Shown: positions 8,870-17,483 of the stretch, piece after piece | Layout: every line of letters begins with the position of its first letter | Numbering within the stretch: position 1 is the first letter of the stretch | Assembly (NCBI RefSeq): GCF_900609045.1 | Contig: NZ_UXAV01000041.1 | Location: 62,001-126,000, forward strand | Source: Filibacter tadaridae | GTDB lineage: Bacteria; Bacillota; Bacilli; Bacillales_A; Planococcaceae | Reading direction: 5' to 3' | Length of the DNA stretch: 64,000 nucleotides | Program-made: the position numbers and the translations under genes | The notes under the pieces: generated by a model | Seen by the model: only the letters and a program-made list of their open reading frames with translations | What the model was told of the DNA's origin: nothing | Databases searched by the model: none

Positions 8870-9145
8870 TCATTCGGATTTCAAACTAAAAAGTATAAGA
8901 AAAATTCCAGCAAACAGACAAACCATTCTTGTTAATGAAATCTTATCAGCCAGACCGAGTAATGCTATCCCCGTTGTAACAATTAAAATAACGGGGCCCA
9001 CTAAGGCAAGTAGCGTATTAATATAAAAGGCTTTTTCTAAATCATTGAATTTATACATTAAAGCCGCAGCTGTTATTTCTATACTGCCTGAAATAAGTCT
9101 TAACATGATGATGAATAGAAGCGCCCTTTCAATAACAGTAACCAC
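8870..9145 (-). CDS. yqhV: YqhV-like (DUF2619) membrane protein
   Basis: 91 aa with three predicted membrane helices (FIIMLRLISGSIEI, INTLLALVGPVILIVTTGIALLG, MVCLFAGIFLILFSL). The pattern SGSIEITAAALMYKFNDLEKAFYIN and the overall length agree with my recollection of Bacillus YqhV, whose gene normally lies beside spoIIIA. Here it is alone beside the ger operon. The GTG start at 9145 is very close to its GGGGG ribosome site, so a slightly different start is possible. Function unknown. Confidence 0.6.
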   Translation of the reverse strand: MVTVIERALLFIIMLRLISGSIEITAAALMYKFNDLEKAFYINTLLALVGPVILIVTTGIALLGLADKISLTRMVCLFAGIFLILFSLKSE

Positions 9146-9359
9146 ATCCCCCGAATTAATTCATACCTTTTATATATGCTATTAATTCGAGGATTATCTA
9201 AAGTATTGAAAAGTTCATTTTTCGGAAAAATCCCCTTTAGCTTCGGATAGGATTTTGGATACATACCAATACTCCCACTAGAATTTCTCCTTTATATAGT
9301 TGTACAAGTCACGCTCTTTGAATAGGATGCATAGACACCATTTTAGGGAGGACTATTTC

Positions 9360-9986
9360 ATGAACTCAATAATTGCCTATATCTTTTTAGGTGTATCTTT
9401 GGCAGCTCCAGTGGGTCCCGTTAACGCTGCCCAGTTAAATACGGGGATTAAGAATGGATTTTTTCATGCGTGGATTTTCGGTATTGGTGCGTTAACAGCT
9501 GACGTCTTATATATGCTTATGGTCTATTTCGGCGTTGGACAAATAATTGAGTTCCCACTTGTTAAAATAATTCTTTGGTCGTTTGGTTGTTTTGTACTTA
9601 CCTATACAGGTGTGGAAAGTTTACTTTCGCTACATAAAATCGAGTTGGATATGAGGTCTGGTAAAAAAATTCGTTTTAGGCGTTCGATATTCTCAGGTTT
9701 TTTCATGTCACTGTTGAATCCGCTTACGGTTCTCTTTTGGCTGGGGATCTATGGTTCAGTTTTGGCACAAGCAGCCGAAACCTTTAATGGACAACAACTA
9801 ATTATTAGTAGCCTGGCCATCATAGTAGGTATCATTTTGTGGGATACAATAATGGCTACGATATCAAGTGGAGCCCGCAGATTTTTATCCACAAAGTTCT
9901 TAAAGATTATATCCATTTTCTCTTCCCTGTCCATGATTGGATTCGGTATCTACTTTGGTATTCAGGCTTATCACGCATTATTTTGA
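9360..9986 (+). CDS. LysE-family amino-acid exporter
   Basis: 208 aa from the ATG at 9360, chosen because AGGGAGG lies 8 bases upstream. A longer TTG-initiated frame from 9300 has no SD. Six membrane helices are predicted. The N-terminal PVGPVNAAQLNTGIKNGF is the LysE/RhtB signature, and LLNPLTVLFWLGIYG is the second conserved motif. Substrate not deducible. Its last 16 bases overlap the 3' end of the convergent permease gene, with no room for a separate terminator. Confidence 0.85.
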   Translation: MNSIIAYIFLGVSLAAPVGPVNAAQLNTGIKNGFFHAWIFGIGALTADVLYMLMVYFGVGQIIEFPLVKIILWSFGCFVLTYTGVESLLSLHKIELDMRSGKKIRFRRSIFSGFFMSLLNPLTVLFWLGIYGSVLAQAAETFNGQQLIISSLAIIVGIILWDTIMATISSGARRFLSTKFLKIISIFSSLSMIGFGIYFGIQAYHALF

Positions 9987-11326
9987 GTCTCCTCTCTCTC
10001 CCACTTTTTACGCAGTAATAAGATAACAATCCCGATAACTGCGAGGAATACCAAACTGATAAAAAATCCAGGCCTGGTTGTTTTGTGTAAGAGTGTCCCA
10101 CTAACAGCTGCAACGATAAGAATCATTCCAATCACTCTTTTCACTTTATCGCCAGTAGTCGGCTCGATTAGCCTGTGATACATAATTAAGATGAAGAGCC
10201 AATTATAAAGAAGCATTAATGCGGCGGCAGTCGTTATATATTCATATACTTCTCCTGGCAATAATAAAGAGGTAACAATGGAAAGAACAAGACCTGTTGA
10301 GGTTAAAGCAATAGCAGGTAATGGCATTTTGAATTTCTTTTTCGTTTCTTTACTGAATAGTTTAGGGGCATCGCCCTCTTCGGATATCGTCAGCAGAATG
10401 GTGGTAACTGAAAAGAGAGACGCAGACATCGTTGAAAACCCGGCAATAATAATTGCAGCGGTAAACACGTGCGGGAAAAAATCGATATTTGAAAAAACTG
10501 ATAAAGCTTCAACAAACGGGCTTTTATCATCCTTAAACTTGTCATAGGGAATCAGTAATAGCGCTAAAGAAATAGCAGTGACGTATATTATTCCAAGTAA
10601 CCCCAACATAACTTTTCCAGACTTTGGGGCGTCTTCTTTATTTTTTAGATGGATGGCCATTACACCCATTACTTCAATTCCACCATGCGCAAAAAAAGCA
10701 AATAAGAGAGCGCTCCAAAACCCGATTATGCCGTTCGGGAAAAATCCAGTTGCAGTTTGAGGAATTCCTCCCTTTGGATTCCCTTCAATTGTCCCTGTCA
10801 GTGCTAAAATGGCAATTACAATAAACATAAAAATAGCGGCAATTTTCATGACGGCAAAAATACTCTCTATTTTCCCGAACGCTTTTGCTCCGATAAATAA
10901 AACTAGAAGACCACAGAAGGCATATATCGATGCAAATATCCACAATTTAACGTTAGGAAACCAAAATCTAGACAAAAGTGAAATAGCCGTTAGCTGGCTA
11001 CCAATGATTAATATTTCCGAACACCAGTAAACCCAACCACTGCTGAAACCAGCCCAACGACCATATGCTTTTTTGGCATAGGTACGAAATGACCCTTTCT
11101 GTGGATCCTTTGCAGACATTTTCGCCAATGCCTCAAACACGATATACGTTGCACTTGCTGCCATTATAAACGCCAGAATGACAGAAGGACCTGTCATTTT
11201 AATCGCGATACTCGACGCCAAGAAAAACCCTGTACCAATAATGCACCCTACTCCAATAAGGGATAATTGCCACCAAGTAAGATTCACTGCTTCATCCTTG
11301 CCGCCACCAGGCGTTTTTTTCGCCAT
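9971..11326 (-). CDS. Amino-acid permease (APC superfamily)
   Basis: 451 aa with about 12 membrane helices. The first helix has the APC signature (LIGVGCIIGTGFFLASS). Other family marks are KGSFRTYAKKAYGRWAGFSSGWVYW and AFFAHGGIEVMGV in helix 6. It begins with a short Lys-rich cytosolic tail. SD GGTGGAGG precedes the ATG. Closest in feel to uncharacterised Bacillus APC permeases (YbxG/YvbW types), so the substrate is not assigned. I searched its leader for T-box landmarks and found none. Confidence 0.85.
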   Translation of the reverse strand: MAKKTPGGGKDEAVNLTWWQLSLIGVGCIIGTGFFLASSIAIKMTGPSVILAFIMAASATYIVFEALAKMSAKDPQKGSFRTYAKKAYGRWAGFSSGWVYWCSEILIIGSQLTAISLLSRFWFPNVKLWIFASIYAFCGLLVLFIGAKAFGKIESIFAVMKIAAIFMFIVIAILALTGTIEGNPKGGIPQTATGFFPNGIIGFWSALLFAFFAHGGIEVMGVMAIHLKNKEDAPKSGKVMLGLLGIIYVTAISLALLLIPYDKFKDDKSPFVEALSVFSNIDFFPHVFTAAIIIAGFSTMSASLFSVTTILLTISEEGDAPKLFSKETKKKFKMPLPAIALTSTGLVLSIVTSLLLPGEVYEYITTAAALMLLYNWLFILIMYHRLIEPTTGDKVKRVIGMILIVAAVSGTLLHKTTRPGFFISLVFLAVIGIVILLLRKKWEREETQNNA

Positions 11327-11599
11327 TTACACACCTCCACCTTAAGAGAGTCTTCCACAAAAAAGCGGATTTATGTGTTGATGAAAAGACGAAAAAACTA
11401 AAGTAAGTATCGATATAGGAACAAAAACTTGAAGAATTTTCATCTCAAAAAGAAGGTAGACGAGTTCCCGTTGAAACGGAAAGATCAAACAGCCTATTGC
11501 CGACATGATAAAAAGTTTCTCAACTTTTTACCTAAAAGCCCTGCTAATCTCTTCATTCATTAATACTCTACTAATAGTACTAAGAAAGGGGGAAATAAT

Positions 11600-11740
11600 A
11601 TGTCTGGAAATGTTGGTGGTGTTGGCGGGGCCGGTGGATCAGGTGCGGGCTTTGCATTAATTATTGTTCTGTTCATCTTGCTTATTATTATTGGCGCTGC
11701 TTTTGTTGGGAATGAAGGCTATGGCGGTGGCTACTGTTAA
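11600..11740 (+). CDS. YjcZ-family sporulation peptide
   Basis: 46 aa: a Gly-rich N-terminus (SGNVGGVGGAGGSGAG), one hydrophobic helix (FALIIVLFILLIIIGAAFVG) and a Gly/Tyr tail ending GYGGGYC. This matches the widespread YjcZ-family pattern, expressed in sporulating Bacillales, of unknown function. AAAGGGGGAAA gives a strong SD before the ATG. It is followed by its own terminator, so it is monocistronic. Confidence 0.85.
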   Translation: MSGNVGGVGGAGGSGAGFALIIVLFILLIIIGAAFVGNEGYGGGYC

Positions 11741-11772
11741 TATTCAATACACGTCTTGGCGTGCTTAACAAA

Positions 11773-11805
11773 GTAGAAGGGAAATTCCCCTTCTACCTTT
11801 TTTGT
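11773..11805 (+). terminator. Terminator of the YjcZ-family gene
   Basis: GTAGAAGGG pairs with CCCTTCTAC around a 6-base loop and is followed by CTTTTTTG. Confidence 0.8.
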
Positions 11806-12020
11806 TGTTAATAATACAGCTTTTTTGTATTACCGTTCACGATTGAAGAAATGCTTGTCATCCTTCTCTAATTCCCGTCTGCGGTTTGATTAACGGCGGC
11901 CAATTATCGAAAAGGCTACATAGATAAGGTCCCAATTGGGTAAACTTACAGTGGATAAACAAAGAGTTGAAGAGACTAATGAGGTCGCTACATAGATTTA
12001 CTGAAGTAGGAGGATTGGCG

Positions 12021-12677
12021 ATGAACATTCTAATCGAATGGATTTACAAAACACCTAAAGGGACGGAAACCATCTTCCGCTCCGAAGAGATGCCTGCAGC
12101 ACAAGCGCTACTATTTGCGGAAGATATGGAAAGGACTGGGCGCACTAAAAGCATAGCATTCATTGACCGGTTCGACAGCTCGTGGACAGTCAAAGAGTTG
12201 AAGAGCTACCTGAAAGGTATCGAAACTGAACCGCATAACATCACGGTCTATTTTGACGGCGGCTTCGACCACGCGACAAGCCGGTCTGGATTGGGTTGTG
12301 TCATTTATTATGAGCAAAGCGGGAAATCATATAGGCTGAGGCGCAATGCATCTTCTGCCGAACTCACATCGAATAACGAGTCTGAATATGCTGCGCTATA
12401 CCTGTGCCTGCAGGAGCTTGAACTTTTGAATGTCCATCATCTACCAGTCCGGTTCATAGGGGATTCCCAGGTGGTCATCAAGCAGATGACTGGCGAATGG
12501 CCGACGCTAGAGAAAGTTTTGTTAGGCTGGGCAGATCGTATTGACAAAAAAATGAAAGACCATGGTATCCAGCCAGAATACGAACTTGTGCAACGAAAAT
12601 CAAATTCGGAAGCAGATCGACTAGCGACACAGTCATTGAATGGAATTTCGATAACAGCTACGAGTGAAATGCCATAG
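12021..12677 (+). CDS. RNase HI-fold protein (reverse-transcriptase-like)
   Basis: 218 aa from ATG 12021 (SD AGGAGG eight bases upstream). An upstream frame from 11967 lacks an SD. The N-terminal 75 residues are a family-specific extension. The C-terminal part is an RNase H domain with the acidic residues in order: VYFDGGFD, NNESEYAAL, FIGDSQVV and NSEADRLA. Such proteins (YpeP-like) probably cleave RNA in RNA/DNA hybrids, but most are uncharacterised. Monocistronic by context. Confidence 0.82.
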   Translation: MNILIEWIYKTPKGTETIFRSEEMPAAQALLFAEDMERTGRTKSIAFIDRFDSSWTVKELKSYLKGIETEPHNITVYFDGGFDHATSRSGLGCVIYYEQSGKSYRLRRNASSAELTSNNESEYAALYLCLQELELLNVHHLPVRFIGDSQVVIKQMTGEWPTLEKVLLGWADRIDKKMKDHGIQPEYELVQRKSNSEADRLATQSLNGISITATSEMP

Positions 12678-12834
12678 GATAATCGTTATATTAACAACTG
12701 GAAGCAGTTAACACTCGCTTTTTTAACTAATATGCGAAAAACTTTTGACAACGTAGAGAAAGTACGGTAAATTACAATAGTACGAACGTTATCGAAGTTA
12801 CTCATCACAATATTCGCTTTTGGGAGTGTTAATT

Positions 12835-13818
12835 ATGGAAAACGTGTTTGATTATGAAGATATTCAATTGGTTCCAGCAAAATGTATCGTAAATAGCCGT
12901 TCAGAGTGTGATACATCTGTCTCTCTCGGTAAACATAAATTCAAATTGCCAGTCGTGCCAGCTAACATGCAGACGATCATTGATGAAAATGTTGCTATTA
13001 ACCTAGCCGAAAATGGTTACTTCTATATTATGCATCGGTTTAATCCCGAAAAACGGGTAGACTTTGTGAAAGATATGCATGCACGTGGTTTAATCGCTTC
13101 TATCAGTGTTGGCGTTAAAGATGAAGAGTATGGTTTCGTTGAACAACTAGCTGCTGACAAGCTAGTACCCGACTTCATCACAATCGATATTGCACACGGG
13201 CATTCTGTCGCGGTTATCAATATGATTCAGCATATTAAGAAACATCTGCCTGATTGCTTTGTTATTGCAGGTAATGTCGGCACCCCTGAAGCCGTGCGTG
13301 AATTGGAAAATGCAGGTGCAGATGCTACAAAAGTCGGCATTGGACCAGGTAAAGTATGCATCACAAAAATCAAAACTGGCTTTGGAACAGGCGGATGGCA
13401 ACTGGCTGCACTTCGTTGGTGCGCAAAAGCCGCCACTAAACCGATTATCGCGGACGGCGGCATACGGACACATGGCGACATTGCCAAATCAGTTCGTTTT
13501 GGCGCCTCGATGGTTATGATTGGTTCCCTCTTTGCGGGACATGAGGAATCACCAGGCCAAACAATTGAAATAGACGGTAAACTTTTCAAAGAATACTTCG
13601 GCTCAGCCTCTGAATTCCAAAAAGGCGAAAAGAAAAACGTCGAAGGTAAAAAAATGCACGTCGAATACAAAGGCCCTTTAAAGGACACTTTGACCGAAAT
13701 GCAGCAGGACTTACAGTCTTCTATTTCTTACTCCGGCGGTAATAAACTGGAAGCAATTCGGACAGTGGACTATGTCATCGTGAAAAACTCTATTTTTAAT
13801 GGCGATAAAGCGTACTAA
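12835..13818 (+). CDS. guaC: GMP reductase
   Basis: 327 aa. NADPH-dependent deamination of GMP to IMP, a purine interconversion step. ATG 12835 is preferred over an upstream in-frame start because TTGGGAGTG lies at SD distance. Motifs are [12 protein letters not shown] at the N-terminus, [15 protein letters not shown] with the catalytic Cys, [15 protein letters not shown] and the phosphate-binding [14 protein letters not shown]. The protein has the TIM barrel of the IMPDH/GMPR family without CBS domains, and the length is that of bacterial GuaC. Confidence 0.95.
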   Translation: MENVFDYEDIQLVPAKCIVNSRSECDTSVSLGKHKFKLPVVPANMQTIIDENVAINLAENGYFYIMHRFNPEKRVDFVKDMHARGLIASISVGVKDEEYGFVEQLAADKLVPDFITIDIAHGHSVAVINMIQHIKKHLPDCFVIAGNVGTPEAVRELENAGADATKVGIGPGKVCITKIKTGFGTGGWQLAALRWCAKAATKPIIADGGIRTHGDIAKSVRFGASMVMIGSLFAGHEESPGQTIEIDGKLFKEYFGSASEFQKGEKKNVEGKKMHVEYKGPLKDTLTEMQQDLQSSISYSGGNKLEAIRTVDYVIVKNSIFNGDKAY

Positions 13819-13843
13819 GATTGACCGCACTATTTTTATACAC

Positions 13844-13882
13844 AAAAACCGGCTAAGGGGATTCTTTTCCCTTGCCGGTTTT
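13844..13882 (+). terminator. Terminator of guaC
   Basis: AAAACCGGC and an inner AAGGG pair with CCCTT and GCCGGTTTT, followed by a weak T-rich tail. It may also serve the convergent GNAT gene. Confidence 0.7.
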
Positions 13883-13942
13883 CTGCTTTACTTTTGGGGT
13901 ATCAAAACATAATAATAGTTTTTGAAAAAGTGCTAACGACTT

Positions 13943-14443
13943 TCACCTCTCAATCCAAAAACGCCGAACGATAGTCCCGTCTTCTTCGATGAAGCTTTCG
14001 TCTTCAATGCCGCCATTCTTCACGATTGTTTTAGCGGATCCTATATTATCCTCATTACAAGTTACTAGAACCCGACGTATTCCCAATTCATCACATTTCT
14101 TCAATGCCTCTGCAAGAATCCATGTTGCATACCCTTTTTTACGTTCCGCAGGTCTTACCCCATATCCGATATGCCCGCCGACATTTTCTAGGTACTCAGT
14201 CAAATCATGCCGTATATCAACCATTGCGAGTACTCTATCCTTTTCATCCACCATGAAATAATTCGTGCTCGGTACCCACTTTTCTTCCCCCGCTTCTCGA
14301 AATTTCAGGGCATCCAAATAAGTTTCATAGTTGTCATACCCAGCAAGATTAAAACTACTGGGGGTCACCCGTGGTTCATCCCATTCTTTCACACAATCTT
14401 CATGTTCGTTTTTCCATTTGATGGATGGTCTGACTAGTCGCAT
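13943..14443 (-). CDS. GNAT-family N-acetyltransferase
   Basis: 166 aa from the second ATG (14443), which sits six bases after AAAAGGGGA. The ATG two codons upstream is too close to that SD. It has the GNAT acetyl-CoA site (GYGVRPAERKKGYATWIL, about residue 95) and the following helix ALKKCDELGIRRVLVTCNEDNIGSAKTI. The N-terminal SSFNLAGYDNYETYLDALK region is shared with a Bacillus subfamily whose acceptor is unknown. Monocistronic. Confidence 0.82.
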   Translation of the reverse strand: MRLVRPSIKWKNEHEDCVKEWDEPRVTPSSFNLAGYDNYETYLDALKFREAGEEKWVPSTNYFMVDEKDRVLAMVDIRHDLTEYLENVGGHIGYGVRPAERKKGYATWILAEALKKCDELGIRRVLVTCNEDNIGSAKTIVKNGGIEDESFIEEDGTIVRRFWIER

Positions 14444-14747
14444 ATTCATTCCCCTTTTCCCTTTTTATGTTGTGCTATTACTTTACAAAAGATATTTCCA
14501 TTATAATCGGTTCGTCAAACGAAATGTTAGTAAAAAATGTTCATCGCAATTAATTGCATAATGTGTAGCTTGTGTACTATTTGAACTTTTCGTATGCAAT
14601 AGTTATTCCATATTATCCATAAGTATCGAACTCTCATAATAAGATGCGCCTGTAATGCCATTATGATATTATTAGTTGATAGAATATTCTTTCATACTAT
14701 GAAATTTGTCAGCAGTAACGAGAGCCGTGAAACGAGGGGGAATATAA
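14444..14747. other. Divergent promoter region, no gene seen
   Basis: AT-rich spacer between two divergent genes. I found no convincing ORF, RNA or operator. It must hold the promoter of the flavoenzyme gene, whose SD (GAGGGGGAA) lies at its right edge. Confidence 0.4.
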
Positions 14748-15917
14748 ATGACCAATATCGGTAATCAAATTCAATTTGGTGTGTATCAAACAATGCCCAA
14801 TCCTGATCCAAATCGACTTCCAATTGCTTTTGAGGAATGGGAAGAACGAGCACGCGAAGTCTTGGAAGATGGCCCCTATTATTATGTTGCGGGTGGTGCA
14901 GGTGGCGAAAATACAATGAAAGCGAACCTTCACGCATTCAACCGTTGGAAAATTGTGCCGAGGATGCTGCGGAATGTGGAAAATCGTGACACTAGCGTGG
15001 AGTTGTTCGGAAAGAACTATAACTTTCCACTAATGCATGCGCCGATTGGTGTACAATCGATTATCCACGAAGAAGGAGATTTAGGTTCGGCACGCGCATG
15101 CGCAGAACTAGGCGTTCCCTTTATCGCAAGCTCCGCTTCTACTGTGCCAATGGAGAAAATTGCGGAAGTGATGGGGGATGCCCCTCGATGGTTCCAGTTG
15201 TATTGGAGTAAAGACCCTGATATAGCGGCAAGTTTTCTAAGAAGAGCCGAAGCTTCCGGTTATTCGGCAATCATCGTAACCTTGGACACGCCCATGATGG
15301 CATGGCGTGAACATGATTTGAGAAACGTTTATTTACCATTTTTAATCGGGGAAGGCGTTGGAAATTATTTAACGGATCCCGCTTTTTGTTCAAAACTTGA
15401 AAAGTCTCCACAGGAAGATCCAAACGCAGCAATTATGTATTGGACACAAGTGTTTGGAAATGCAAGCCTGACCTGGGATGATCTAGCCTTCTTAAGAAAA
15501 CATACGAAATTACCAATCGTATTAAAAGGAATTCTTCATCCTGATGATGCAAAACTTGCAATAGAACATGGGGTTGATGGCATCATCGTATCTAATCATG
15601 GCGGACGCCAAGTAGACGGTGCAATAGGCGCACTTGACGCACTTCCGTTGGTGTGCGATGCGGTGCAAGGACAAATCCCCGTGCTTATGGATAGTGGCAT
15701 TAGAAGAGGTTCTGATGTGATTAAAGCGTTGGCACTTGGGGCAAAAGCCGTCCTTGTTGGAAGACCATGCATGTATGGATTGGCAGTAGCAGGAGAAAAA
15801 GGTGTCAAAGCGGTTCTGCAAAACATGATTGCTGATATGGATATTACAATGGCGTTGGCGGGTGAAAGATCCGTTAACGAGCTAGGAAAATCAATTCTTG
15901 TGAATGAAAAGTTTTAA
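14748..15917 (+). CDS. FMN-dependent alpha-hydroxy-acid oxidising enzyme (lactate 2-monooxygenase-like)
   Basis: 389 aa TIM barrel of the lactate oxidase/glycolate oxidase family. Visible are YYYVAGGAGGENTMKAN (N-terminal FMN region), APIGVQSIIH, and IVSNHGGRQVDGAIGALDALP, which holds the catalytic His-x-x-Arg. LMDSGIRRGSDVIKALALGAKAVLVGRP is the FMN phosphate site. The length and C-terminal MALAGERSVNELGK fit enzymes annotated as lactate 2-monooxygenase. Oxidation of lactate or another 2-hydroxy acid is inferred, and the exact substrate and product are not. Confidence 0.85.
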   Translation: MTNIGNQIQFGVYQTMPNPDPNRLPIAFEEWEERAREVLEDGPYYYVAGGAGGENTMKANLHAFNRWKIVPRMLRNVENRDTSVELFGKNYNFPLMHAPIGVQSIIHEEGDLGSARACAELGVPFIASSASTVPMEKIAEVMGDAPRWFQLYWSKDPDIAASFLRRAEASGYSAIIVTLDTPMMAWREHDLRNVYLPFLIGEGVGNYLTDPAFCSKLEKSPQEDPNAAIMYWTQVFGNASLTWDDLAFLRKHTKLPIVLKGILHPDDAKLAIEHGVDGIIVSNHGGRQVDGAIGALDALPLVCDAVQGQIPVLMDSGIRRGSDVIKALALGAKAVLVGRPCMYGLAVAGEKGVKAVLQNMIADMDITMALAGERSVNELGKSILVNEKF

Positions 15918-15981
15918 CTTCATCCCGGCAATTAAGTTTTGAAAATGGGTTATTATGTGGTATTAAAAGTTATAAACCGTA

Positions 15982-16024
15982 AAAAAAGGAGCTATCCCGC
16001 TTTTAGGGATAGCTCCTTTTTTCG
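15982..16024 (+). terminator. Strong terminator after the flavoenzyme gene
   Basis: AAAAAAGGAGCTATCCC pairs with GGGATAGCTCCTTTTTT around a short loop. The arms give A and T runs on both sides, so it could act in both directions. Confidence 0.85.
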
Positions 16025-16140
16025 TGACAATTTCGCTTTTATAAAATTTGCATCGAGATAACGTGGGTTCGGATAGTTGCAAAAAACCGCGCCCCCGCCT
16101 CGTCCTGTCCTGCCTTGATTGAATAAATTCGACTTCAGCC

Positions 16141-16656
16141 TCATAAACGATGCAGCACTTCCAACGTTTCTAACACATGATAAAGGAAATCTGCAATCTC
16201 CCCCATGTTTTCTTCATTTATTTTAGCCTTGAATTTCACCTCTATTTTGTCTGTATAACTTGATTCCTCTTGGTCAAACACGAAGCACAATGTTTGCGTC
16301 AGTTGGATTTCATTTTCCCAAATGGTGTTTAATGCCTGTTCAACCTGCTTGCACTGGACAGCTGCATTTTGAACCCGCTTATTAAATAGTATGGACAAAG
16401 AACAACCTAGATTATCTCTGGGTAGCTTCATTATCTCCCCCGCTAGATCCTTTACGGATGCTTTTAAAATAATCTCCGCCGTGACATCCGGTTTCCCAAC
16501 TAACATAAACTCAATCGCAAAGTTCCTGTTAAGAATAGCAAAATCCATTCGATCAACCCGGTTAGTGATTGCTATTTTCCGCTCTATATTATCTAAATCA
16601 TACACATGATTTTCAAATGCCACTTTTAAGTTCTCAAAAATAGTTGGATCATACAA
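16141..16656 (-). CDS. Hypothetical protein (171 aa)
   Basis: The frame is open to 16713, but the codons for Phe-Gly-Gly-Val-Asn (TTTGGAGGAGTC) form a perfect ribosome site six bases before a TTG at 16656, which I take as the start. The product begins LYDPTIFENLKVAFENHVYDLD. It has alternating beta and helical character, no membrane segment and no motif I recognise. It ends with a helical ADFLYHVLETLEVLH stretch. Probably cytosolic. Function unknown. Confidence 0.65.
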   Translation of the reverse strand: MYDPTIFENLKVAFENHVYDLDNIERKIAITNRVDRMDFAILNRNFAIEFMLVGKPDVTAEIILKASVKDLAGEIMKLPRDNLGCSLSILFNKRVQNAAVQCKQVEQALNTIWENEIQLTQTLCFVFDQEESSYTDKIEVKFKAKINEENMGEIADFLYHVLETLEVLHRL

Positions 16657-16771
16657 ATTGACTCCTCCAAACTGTGTTTTCAGGTAGATTTTAGGTATCT
16701 GTATTTCAGACAATTACGAGAGTTTAAACATTCGTGTTACTTTCTTACTCAGCGTATCCTATCGCTTAATC

Positions 16772-16800
16772 TAGACGGCTATCTTTTGATTTGGTATACT
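16772..16800 (+). promoter_or_regulatory. Promoter of the candidate antitoxin RNA
   Basis: TAGACG and TATACT are spaced 17 bases (16772-16777, 16795-16800) on the + strand, aimed at the bidirectional terminator at 16903-16949. The -35 box matches consensus in 4 of 6 positions. Confidence 0.45.
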
Positions 16801-16806
16801 TAGGCT

Positions 16807-16950
16807 AGCAACAGGATATAGTAAAAAAGACCGCTTGACGTTGGTGCGTCAAACGGCTTCGTGATAGGTAGTTCCCTCAATGGGGATTAGCCTGATAGTT
16901 GGAAAAATAACCTACCTAGGGCTGTCAAACTCAAAGGTAGGTTATTTTTT
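16807..16950 (+). ncRNA. Candidate type I antitoxin RNA
   Basis: A short transcript is predicted from the promoter at 16772 to the terminator at 16949, about 140 nt. It contains a first hairpin (CCGCTTGACG / CGTCAAACGG). It also carries a segment at 16871-16892 (TTCCCTCAATGGGGATTAGCC) that resembles, on the same strand, the toxin leader at 17050-17066 (TTCCCACGGGGATGGCTAA). The RNA would therefore be complementary to the toxin mRNA both at the shared 3' terminator and at the leader. Enterococcal par/Fst RNA II has the same arrangement. Ends are estimates. Confidence 0.5.
16903..16949. terminator. Bidirectional terminator shared by toxin and antitoxin RNAs
   Basis: AAAAATAACCTACC (16903-16916) pairs with GGTAGGTTATTTTT (16936-16949). 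The stem ends in T runs on both strands, so converging transcripts from both sides can stop here. Confidence 0.75.
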
Positions 16951-17034
16951 ATGGTCTGTATTATTAAATGTCAATATCGCTACAACTAATAAGGCAAACG
17001 TAAACGTTACCATCATTGTTTCGAATATTATCAC
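16942..17034 (-). CDS. Small hydrophobic holin-like / Fst-type toxin peptide
   Basis: 30 aa from a GTG at 17034, with a strong SD (AAAGGGGGTGG). The peptide is I-I-F-E-T followed by one membrane helix (MMVTFTFALLVVAILTF) and a short charged tail NNTDHKK. The FET-x-M/L pattern plus a single helix and polar tail is typical of putative holin-like toxins in type I systems of Firmicutes. A TGGTATAAT extended -10 lies upstream. The leader can fold to hide the SD, and a converging RNA gene overlaps its 3' end. Confidence 0.65.
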   Translation of the reverse strand: MIIFETMMVTFTFALLVVAILTFNNTDHKK

Positions 17035-17039
17035 TTACA

Positions 17040-17063
17040 CCACCCCCTTTCCCACGGGGATGG
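17040..17063 (-). promoter_or_regulatory. SD-sequestering hairpin in the toxin leader
   Basis: On the - strand CCATCCCC pairs with GGGGTGG, which contains the toxin ribosome site, through a short GTGGGAAA-type loop. Such 5' structures delay translation of type I toxins until processing or block it until antitoxin binds. Confidence 0.5.
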
Positions 17064-17100
17064 CTAACCACCTTTGAGTTTCCTATTCTATTACTTTCCC

Positions 17101-17109
17101 ATTATACCA
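17101..17109 (-). promoter_or_regulatory. Extended -10 promoter of the toxin gene
   Basis: TGGTATAAT on the - strand is a perfect extended -10, about 67 bases before the GTG start. The -35 region is poor, as is common for extended -10 promoters. Confidence 0.55.
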
Positions 17110-17127
17110 CATGTACGTTCGATTTAT

Positions 17128-17174
17128 GGTACCCCGTACTAACACAATCTGGAATTATTTCAGGCTAAGATACC
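17128..17174. repeat. Short interspersed repeat E, copy 1
   Basis: About 47 bp beginning GGTACCCCGTACTAACACAA and ending GATACC. It matches 30201-30246 closely in its left half. The GGTACC-like ends are inverted, suggesting a tiny palindromic element. Confidence 0.5.
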
Positions 17175-17198
17175 TTAAATCCTTTATATATATATCCA

Positions 17199-17483
17199 TT
17201 AAACGATTACTTGATAGCAGGCTTGTGTTTCATTCCTTAACCTGGAAGATGCAGACTCCAAGCGTTTCAAATCAATCTTTAACAATGTATCCATCTCATT
17301 TTCAACTTGCCCTGAAAAAGCTAACCTGTCATTATCAGTAATGCCTGGCGTCTTTACAGCCAAATCAATATCCGAATTCCTCCCATAATCACCATGTGCT
17401 CTTGAACCAAATAATAAGACTGTTTCAATGGCGGGAAACCTGTTCGCGACAATCTGCAACTGATTCACAAGCTTATCATTCAT
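17199..17483 (-). CDS. MNT-type nucleotidyltransferase domain protein
   Basis: About 94 aa. Holds the minimal nucleotidyltransferase signature LLFGSRAHGDYGRNSDIDLAV (GS-x10-DxD) near residue 27. In the HI0073/HI0074 and MntA-HepT families this small enzyme is the antitoxin that modifies its HEPT partner by nucleotide transfer. ATG 17483 overlaps the TGA of the upstream HEPT frame as ATGA, which implies coupling. A start three codons earlier is possible. The partner is damaged, so the module is probably no longer complete. Confidence 0.75.
   Translation of the reverse strand: MNDKLVNQLQIVANRFPAIETVLLFGSRAHGDYGRNSDIDLAVKTPGITDNDRLAFSGQVENEMDTLLKIDLKRLESASSRLRNETQACYQVIV

Noticed and set aside
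9300..9359. Longer N-terminus for the LysE-family exporter
   Set aside because: The extension (MYKSRSLNRMHRHHF) is not family-like, has no SD, and AGGGAGG sits ideally before the ATG at 9360.
11327..11599. Possible T-box leader upstream of the APC permease
   Set aside because: No AGGGTGGNACCGCG T-box sequence or strong terminator was found on the - strand.
12760..12800. Possible PurBox (ACGAAC) upstream of guaC
   Set aside because: Only the CGAAC core matches; about four mismatches in the 13-base box and no proper inverted second box.
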